Shown here one piece after another: positions 50,502-55,291 of a stretch of 55,291 nt of DNA. Source of the DNA: Firmicutes bacterium TM09-10 (GTDB lineage: Bacteria > Bacillota > Clostridia > Lachnospirales > Lachnospiraceae); the NCBI GenBank assembly GCA_003481005.1, contig QUKC01000020.1:1-55291 (forward strand). Reading direction: 5' to 3'. Both the position numbers and the translations under genes were made by a program. Within the stretch, counting starts at the first letter, position 1; each line of letters opens with the position of its first letter. The notes under the pieces were generated by a model. It had not been told where the DNA came from, searched no databases, and saw only the letters and a list, made by a program, of their open reading frames with translations.

Positions 50502-51185
50502 TTACGTTTGAAAGGAGACTTGACTATTGAAATCGAATTTACCACTTGACAAGATGGCAAAGACCTGTGCAATTTCGTCATCATGGGTAATCATTACAAT
50601 TGTCTGTCCATATTTTTTTGCTGTCATCTTAAGCAGAGCGATTACCTCATCACTGGTCTTGGAATCAAGATTTCCTGTCGGCTCATCTGCAAATATAATT
50701 TCCGGACGATTCACCAGTGCTCTTGCAATTGCTACTCTCTGCTGCTGTCCTCCGGATAACTGATTTGGCAGATTATAAATCCGGTTTTCAATCCCCAGAG
50801 TTGCAATAATATCATTTACATACGCTTCATCCACTTTTCTTCCATCCAGCCCCAGTGGCAGTACAATATTTTCCCAGACATTAACAGATGAAACCAGATT
50901 AAATGCTTGAAAAACAAATCCAATTTTTCTTCTGCGGAAAACAGCAAGGGCATCTTCCTTCATCCTGTATAAATCTTTCCCTGCTAAAGTAACACTGCCT
51001 TTTGTCGGAGTATCAAGCCCTCCAAGCATATGAAGTAATGTACTTTTACCGGAACCTGACTTTCCAACAATTGCGACAAATTCTCCCTGCTCAATCTGAA
51101 TGTCCACCTGATTGACCGCTTTGACCTGATTCTCACCTGCGCCATAAAACTTACAAAGCTGCTTGGTTTCTAATATCACACTCAT
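50502..51185 (-). CDS. ABC ATPase with C-terminal tail replaced by the mobile element
   Basis: Start at 51185 after AAAGGAGG. 227 residues of the LolD/MacB type: Walker A Gly-Lys-Ser-Gly-Ser-Gly-Lys-Ser-Thr, Q-loop Phe-Val-Phe-Gln-Ala-Phe, signature Leu-Ser-Gly-Gly-Gln-Gln-Gln-Arg, Walker B Ile-Ile-Phe-Ala-Asp-Glu-Pro and switch Ile-Thr-His-Asp. Native codons end at 50565. From there the element encodes Val-Phe-Ala-Ile-Leu-Ser-Ser-Gly-Lys-Phe and ten more residues, then a stop. The new tail is as long as the lost one, so the ATPase may still fold. Its permease is at 37596-40040. Confidence 0.9.
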   Translation of the reverse strand: MSVILETKQLCKFYGAGENQVKAVNQVDIQIEQGEFVAIVGKSGSGKSTLLHMLGGLDTPTKGSVTLAGKDLYRMKEDALAVFRRRKIGFVFQAFNLVSSVNVWENIVLPLGLDGRKVDEAYVNDIIATLGIENRIYNLPNQLSGGQQQRVAIARALVNRPEIIFADEPTGNLDSKTSDEVIALLKMTAKKYGQTIVMITHDDEIAQVFAILSSGKFDFNSQVSFQT

Positions 51186-51245
51186 GTGTTGCCTCCTTTT
51201 CATCCTACATCCAAATTGTATCAGGGCAATCTTTCATTTCACTTT

Positions 51246-51289
51246 CAAAAAACGAGCAGAAGTCTTACAGAATTGTAAGATTTCTGCTC
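51246..51289 (-). terminator. Strong hairpin between the kinase and ABC genes
   Basis: On the minus strand GAGCAGAAATCTTACA pairs with TGTAAGACTTCTGCTC around ATTC, one mismatch, followed by a run of six T. It lies ten bases after the kinase stop. It should separate regulator from transporter expression or act as an attenuator. Confidence 0.8.
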
Positions 51290-51298
51290 ACTTAAAAT

Positions 51299-52543
51299 TT
51301 AACCAACATATGGTAATTGAATCACAAACGTGCTTCCTTTTTTCTTTTTGCCGGAGGTTACCGTAATCGTACCTGCGTGTTTTTCGATAATTTCTCTCGA
51401 TAGAAAAAGTCCGATTCCTGTACCACTCTTTTCCATGACCTCCTTGGAACTTCCTCTGTAAAATCGTTGAAAAATTTTGTGATACTCATTCTGCGGAATA
51501 CCAATTCCCTGATCCTCAATTTCCATTCTTACAAGATCGTTTCTTTTTTGTAACCGGATAAATATTTTTGAACCACACGGACTGTACTTGATTGCATTAT
51601 CTAAAACGTTGATCACAGCTTCACCAAGCCATCTTTTATCCTGCATAATCGTGCATGTTTCCAGCTCTTTTTCATAGTCAAAAACGAATTCAATTTCTTT
51701 CTCATCCGCTTTAGGATAAGTGCGGTTCACAGCAGATATGACAGTATCCATAATCGGAAGTTTTTTCTTATTCATCTGAATCAGTCCAGTTTCCATCTTG
51801 GATATTTCAAGAAGCGACTGCAATAATGTCTCCAGTCCATCCAGAGCACTCCGACAACGGATACGAAACTCCTCCTGTTCTGTGGCACTTAAGTCATTCT
51901 GCATCAGCACACTAAAACATGTATCCAAAGCTGCAACCGGTGTCTTTAACTGGTGAGAAATATCAGAAACCATTTCTTTCGTGCTCTCTTTTTCTTCCCG
52001 TGCTTCTTCCTTTAGCAACTGAATATGATGTCCGATTGCTTCAAGCTGGTCATTCAATTTTTCCAGTTCTGCTGGATTTTCCGTTTTCAGTAAAGCATCA
52101 AATTTATTTTCACGGAATCTGATCAGAATTTCTTCCAACTGGTCTAAAATTTTCTGATGACACGCATCTTCTTTTTCCTTCCAATAAAATAAAAAAGTCA
52201 AAAAAAGCACGCATATCACAGTGCTTACAGCACCGATCACCATAACCTGATGCCGGAATTGTGAATAAAATGCATTCCCATTATTTCCCCAGTATCCATA
52301 TTGCTCCAATAATCGCCTTCCCCGTTCGTTAGTTTCAATATCTTTATCCTTAAGCAATTCTGAAACAGCATCCAGCCCGGAAAATTCTTCCTTTGCAGCA
52401 ATCTCTGTCATAAGATTCATTTTATATTTATAATCTTCATAAAACACATACGTGGTAAAGCAATTTAATATTGCAAACACTAATATGACCGGCAATACCA
52501 AAGACAAGGCTGATGTGAGTTTCCTGTGATATCTCTTTGTCAC
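51299..52543 (-). CDS. Sensor histidine kinase of the ABC-linked two-component system
   Basis: The start is GTG 52543, seven bases after AGGAGG and overlapping the regulator's stop (GTGA). 414 residues. Two membrane helices (about 13-35 and 105-127) enclose a short external loop of ~70 residues. A HAMP-like linker leads to the H-box Ser-Asp-Ile-Ser-His-Gln-Leu-Lys-Thr-Pro. ATPase boxes are Asn-Val-Leu-Asp-Asn-Ala-Ile-Lys-Tyr, Asp-Gln-Gly-Ile-Gly-Ile and Gly-Thr-Gly-Ile-Gly-Leu. The layout suits kinases controlling antimicrobial-peptide ABC transporters. Confidence 0.93.
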   Translation of the reverse strand: MTKRYHRKLTSALSLVLPVILVFAILNCFTTYVFYEDYKYKMNLMTEIAAKEEFSGLDAVSELLKDKDIETNERGRRLLEQYGYWGNNGNAFYSQFRHQVMVIGAVSTVICVLFLTFLFYWKEKEDACHQKILDQLEEILIRFRENKFDALLKTENPAELEKLNDQLEAIGHHIQLLKEEAREEKESTKEMVSDISHQLKTPVAALDTCFSVLMQNDLSATEQEEFRIRCRSALDGLETLLQSLLEISKMETGLIQMNKKKLPIMDTVISAVNRTYPKADEKEIEFVFDYEKELETCTIMQDKRWLGEAVINVLDNAIKYSPCGSKIFIRLQKRNDLVRMEIEDQGIGIPQNEYHKIFQRFYRGSSKEVMEKSGTGIGLFLSREIIEKHAGTITVTSGKKKKGSTFVIQLPYVG

Positions 52544-53229
52544 TGCCTTACCTCCTGATTCCATATATACCCAAGACCTCTGATATTCTTTATATAGACC
52601 GGTGCAGCCGGATTGTCTTCAATTTTCTCACGGAGTCTTCTGATATTGACAGCGATTGTATTTTCATCCACAAAATCCCCTTCCAGATCAAACACATTTT
52701 CCAATATTTGTGTTCTTGAAAGAATCTGTTTCGGATTCTGAAGAAAAAAAGTCAGCATTTTTAACTCTGTTTTTGTCAGACTGATTTCACGACTCTTTAT
52801 CAGGACTTTCATTTCTCCTGCGATAAATACGATATCTCCAGAAATCATCTTTCCGGCTTCCGTTTTCTCCTGTCTGCGGCGGAAATATGCTTCTATTTTC
52901 AAAAGAAGTACCGAAAGACTAAACGGCTTGGTAATATAATCATCTGCCCCTGCTTCATATCCCATAACCTGATCCATCTCCTGATCTAGTGCTGTAAGGC
53001 AAATAATGTATGTATTATAATTGCATCTCATCCACCTTACAAATTCCAGTCCATTCCCATCCGGAAGATTCACATCACAAATGGTAACATCCACATTATT
53101 ATCACTTGCAATTCTTTTCGCTTTTTTCACTGATTCTGCTGAAAAAACCTCATATCCGGATTTTTTCAGTGAAAATGTAATTCCACGATTTAAATTTTCA
53201 TCATCTTCAACCACGAGTATACCTGGCAT
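52540..53229 (-). CDS. OmpR-family response regulator
   Basis: 229 residues. Receiver: Val-Glu-Asp-Asp (7-10), phosphorylation Asp52 in Cys-Asp-Val-Asn-Leu-Pro-Asp-Gly, Lys in Ile-Thr-Lys-Pro-Phe. The C-terminal winged helix (about 130-229) has Thr-Lys-Thr-Glu-Leu-Lys-Met-Leu and Val-Asn-Ile-Arg-Arg-Leu-Arg-Glu-Lys-Ile. First gene of the regulator-kinase-ATPase-permease set. The 273-base gap upstream (53230-53502) shows no gene. Confidence 0.94.
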   Translation of the reverse strand: MPGILVVEDDENLNRGITFSLKKSGYEVFSAESVKKAKRIASDNNVDVTICDVNLPDGNGLEFVRWMRCNYNTYIICLTALDQEMDQVMGYEAGADDYITKPFSLSVLLLKIEAYFRRRQEKTEAGKMISGDIVFIAGEMKVLIKSREISLTKTELKMLTFFLQNPKQILSRTQILENVFDLEGDFVDENTIAVNIRRLREKIEDNPAAPVYIKNIRGLGYIWNQEVRQ

Positions 53230-53502
53230 AGCATCTGCACCTCTCTTTATTAACTATTCATCTTAAAATGCTTCAATGCCTCCACATGCGGTATCATTAT
53301 TTCAGACCTCAACATCCCGCGAACCCGCATAAACACTTGCTTTTTACACTCTTTGTTATTTTGCCATGTTTAATCAATGCTACTGTCGGATTTGGTAATA
53401 TATCGGTCCGCAGATTTGTTTTGAGCAGTTTTATGAAGGGAGTTAACACCCTCAGTGTCCGCTTTTGCAGTTTCAATGTCCACTTTACGTTTCAATAACA
53501 TT

Positions 53503-54441
53503 CTAAAAATTCTTCCAACAACGCTCTTTTAAGAATGCGCCAATGACCTCTAGTGGCTCACCTTCATAATATTGCACCAATAACTTCTTAAATTCCGGTA
53601 CATCCTTTTCCGGTATAACTAAAAATCCCATACCTTGTGCAATCAGATAATGATTGGCAAAAATAACCGATGCTCGCTTATTTCCATCTTTGAACACCTT
53701 CATTTTCATACAGTACATACATAACTCAATCGCTATCTCTATTGGCTCTTTATCCTGACTTCTAATTTCATCTATTCGCTCGATAACCACTGTTTCAATA
53801 GGTAATGGTGGTACATAGCTTGTTCCGCCTATCTGCACAGGAATACCACGAATACGACCTCCATCATAAAAGAAACCTTCATTAACCAACTTTGCAATAT
53901 GACAAAGCATATGATAATTACTTTCACTCTGAATCACATCTCTATCTAAGATAAATTCCCAGGCGTGTTTCAAATTAAGAATCTTCTGCACATCCGCAGC
54001 CGATACCCCATGGACTTGTCCATTCTCGATAATATCCTCCGTTTGCGGAAATGTCGTTGCGACACCTTCTAACACTGCCTGATCATAAATGTTCGTTTTC
54101 AAATTTGCTCTGGCAAAATCCAAATTTTGTAATACTCTCGCTGAAAGTTCTTTATCTTCGTAACCAAGTATCGCTAAATCTTTATTGATTTTACGAATGG
54201 CTTTATTTAAATCTTTGCGTTCCTTGGCATTACGCAAAAGCAACTGATATAGTTCATCTGAATATACGTCTACATAAGTAGAGGTCAATTTACCTGCTAC
54301 TCGCTTACGCATATACAAGTATTTTGAACCATTTGATTCCTTAATTTCCGGATTTCCATCATATGGCATCAGATTAAGCCTCGCCTGTATATCCGCTTTT
54401 TGCTGTAATAATTCTTGAATTTCTGAATAATTTGCTCCCAT
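53503..54441 (-). CDS. Fic-family protein with non-canonical active-site motif
   Basis: 312 residues. Residues about 1-110 form a helical, charged region. The Fic domain follows, with its motif at 248-256 reading Lys-Val-Phe-Lys-Asp-Gly-Asn-Lys-Arg. The usual catalytic His of His-Pro-Phe-x-Asp-Gly-Asn-Gly-Arg is Lys248 and the second Gly is Lys255. AMP transfer may therefore be lost or altered. A Thr-Thr-Phe-Pro-Gln-Thr-Glu-Asp-Ile-Ile-Glu-Asn segment (129-140) lies where the inhibitory helix sits in self-regulated Fic proteins. Four inverted boxes lie directly upstream. Confidence 0.85.
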   Translation of the reverse strand: MGANYSEIQELLQQKADIQARLNLMPYDGNPEIKESNGSKYLYMRKRVAGKLTSTYVDVYSDELYQLLLRNAKERKDLNKAIRKINKDLAILGYEDKELSARVLQNLDFARANLKTNIYDQAVLEGVATTFPQTEDIIENGQVHGVSAADVQKILNLKHAWEFILDRDVIQSESNYHMLCHIAKLVNEGFFYDGGRIRGIPVQIGGTSYVPPLPIETVVIERIDEIRSQDKEPIEIAIELCMYCMKMKVFKDGNKRASVIFANHYLIAQGMGFLVIPEKDVPEFKKLLVQYYEGEPLEVIGAFLKERCWKNF

Positions 54442-54462
54442 TCATTTCACCTCTCTCTTTTT

Positions 54463-54560
54463 AGGGAACTTTTATGCTATATATTATATTAAAAAGTTCC
54501 CTAATTATCAAGAATTGTTTAGGGAACTTTTTGGCATGTTGTTTGTCGCAAAAGTTCCCT
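54463..54560. promoter_or_regulatory. Four alternating AGGGAACTTTT boxes upstream of the fic gene
   Basis: AGGGAACTTTT at 54463-54473, AAAAAGTTCCCT at 54491-54502, AGGGAACTTTTT at 54521-54532 and AAAAGTTCCCT at 54550-54560. The boxes alternate in strand with centres 28-30 bases apart, about three helix turns, and begin 22 bases before the fic start. The AT-rich TATATTATATTA between the first two could be a promoter core. Confidence 0.75.
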
Positions 54561-54979
54561 ATTATTAAATTTAGTGCACCAACAGGATTGCTATACAAAT
54601 AAACATAACAAAAAATTTAACCTTACCGCATTACTTCTTAATATCTTGTGCTTTTAGTAATCTGATTCCACTCTTGCTAGAGTACTCCCGTACCCTATCT
54701 CTAAAATCTAAATTTCACTCTATATTCCTTCCCATAACAATCGCACGTGGCTTTGCTAAAAAATCAAATTTTTTACCATTTTCTTCCATAATAATCTTTG
54801 TTTTTCTCTTTTTAACTCGCTTTTTCTCACATTTTCATTTCTTCATAAAGATATTTTCTAAGTCTATGTCATTCCCCTTGACCATGAATCATGGATATAC
54901 GGATGTTTAGGGTACACAAAACAAACGTCGTCTCATTCTGCTATGATCGGCCTTTCTTTCCCCCACTCCTTACGGCAGC
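54561..54979. other. Intergenic region, no gene seen
   Basis: AT-rich in its first part. No ribosome-site-led frame with protein-like composition was found on either strand. The last ~80 bases (from about 54900) are probably the 3' non-coding end of the IS110 remnant. Confidence 0.4.
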
Positions 54980-55151
54980 CTAACCTCCCATGTCATACAG
55001 GATCTCCTTTACTTCTGGGTCCTTAATTCCTTCGTTCTGCTTATCCATAAAGGGGCGTCATGATGCTCCTTCGCTGAGTCTCTGCATCGATTCCGACTAC
55101 CAAAGTTGATTCTTTTACTTGATTGATTTTTTCATTCTGCTTATAATTCAT
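54980..55151 (-). pseudogene. IS110-family transposase, internally deleted
   Basis: The minus strand starts at 55151 after AAAGGAG with Met-Asn-Tyr-Lys-Gln-Asn-Glu-Lys-Ile and Thr-Leu-Val-Val-Gly-Ile-Asp. This is the N terminus of IS110 enzymes with the first RuvC-like Asp. After about 25 residues the frame changes. Another frame then gives Glu-Gly-Ile-Lys-Asp-Pro-Glu-Val-Lys-Glu-Ile-Leu and a stop at 54980, typical of the C-terminal end. The body (over 300 residues in full enzymes) is missing. Confidence 0.7.
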
Positions 55152-55291
55152 TTGTGGGTGTCTCCTTTGAACGATGATTTGTCAACCGGCCAGTTAACAA
55201 TCATTATTCTATGGGTGGCACTCATTTTTTGCAAACCGGTTATTTGTTACTTAACAGGAATGCTCCTTTATCATTTTGTAGGTCACTCGTT
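55152..55291 (-). ncRNA. Possible bridge-RNA region of the IS110 remnant
   Basis: IS110 elements encode a guide (bridge) RNA in the non-coding stretch between the left end and the transposase start. Here at least 140 bases before the remnant's start codon are kept and non-coding, with repeated AACCGG words (minus strand ATAACCGGTTTGC and TGGCCGGTTGAC). The window ends inside it. The RNA and its loops are inferred from the family, not shown. Confidence 0.35.

Larger units (their letters stand above)
40098..50564 (+). mobile_element. Mobilizable element of ~10.5 kb with large serine recombinase (Tn4451-like)
   Basis: Both ends share the dinucleotide AC (40098-40099 and 50563-50564), as expected for large serine recombinases. 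Deleting one copy plus the interior restores the ABC ATPase frame exactly. Gene order: TnpV, small protein, XRE regulator (minus), two small proteins, MobV-like relaxase, CHC2 primase-like, VapE ATPase, small protein, serine recombinase, ribbon-helix-helix (minus), DUF6809-like, lipoprotein (minus), exported protein (minus). No conjugation apparatus, so it would be mobilized in trans. Higher GC than the surrounding region. Confidence 0.88.

Noticed and set aside
53230..53502. Possible gene remnant between the response regulator and fic genes
   Set aside because: Frames in all directions are broken by stops and no family could be recognised.
54674..54910. 78-codon plus-strand frame after the fic gene
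   Set aside because: Phe/Lys-rich low-complexity product, no ribosome site; looks like AT-rich intergenic DNA.

Overview
The window looks like a chromosomal segment of a low-to-mid GC Firmicute, most likely a gut Lachnospiraceae-type clostridium. Grounds: strong AGGAGG-type ribosome sites before most genes, TTG/GTG starts, a galM-recR-ybaB-dnaX-pfkA neighbourhood, a YtaF-type sporulation membrane protein, YesM/YesN two-component regulators, and Tn4451-like (TnpX/TnpV) mobile DNA. Species cannot be fixed from the sequence alone.

Layout. (1) 1-12.4 kb, core chromosome: CvpA-like, DUF5711-like and LysM membrane proteins (minus strand); a beta-mannosidase-type GH2 and an Asp-box (BNR) protein (plus strand); then galM, recR, ybaB, dnaX and pfkA (minus strand). 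(2) 12.5-27.8 kb, an AT-rich island with one minus-strand gene battery: cysteine-desulfidase-like enzyme, two sugar-type ABC permeases, YesN regulator, M20 peptidase, YesM kinase, solute-binding lipoprotein, two M24 proteins (one with most metal ligands lost), an MtaA/UroD-like methyltransferase and an aldo-keto reductase. It is bounded by IS1634-like remnants sharing a ~150-bp repeat (A), and outside these by a 94-bp repeat (B). B carries the divergent promoters of pfkA and tRNA-Ser, so the insertion left each flanking gene with its own promoter. (3) 27.8-37.5 kb: tRNA-Ser, ytaF-like, lactonase, esterase and tRNA-Phe, then many acquired or broken small genes (methyltransferase, GNAT and NUDIX fragments, a NUDIX-M24 fusion, GNAT-YoaP, GyrI-like, WYL regulator, ORF6N, an RlmD C-terminal fragment). 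(4) 37.6-53.2 kb: a response regulator / kinase / ABC ATPase / FtsX permease operon split by a ~10.5-kb mobilizable element (40098-50564) with TnpV, XRE regulator, MobV-like relaxase, CHC2 primase-like protein, VapE ATPase, large serine recombinase, ribbon-helix-helix protein, DUF6809-like protein and two exported proteins. The core dinucleotide (AC on +) lies in a Val codon near the end of the ATPase gene. The element supplies a substitute 19-residue tail with its own stop, exactly the length of the tail displaced. (5) 53.5-55.3 kb: a Fic-family gene under four alternating AGGGAACTTTT boxes, then an internally deleted IS110 copy whose upstream non-coding region is kept to the window edge.

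How the genes work together. The island looks like a signal-controlled uptake and breakdown locus: binding protein plus two permeases with no ATPase of their own (a shared MsmX-type ATPase is presumed), peptidases that could cut amino-acid or peptide conjugates, a cysteine-desulfidase-like enzyme, a thiol/methyl-transfer enzyme and a reductase. The substrate is unknown. The split ABC operon resembles antimicrobial-peptide sensing/efflux modules. The serine-recombinase element carries no conjugation machinery and would need a helper to transfer.
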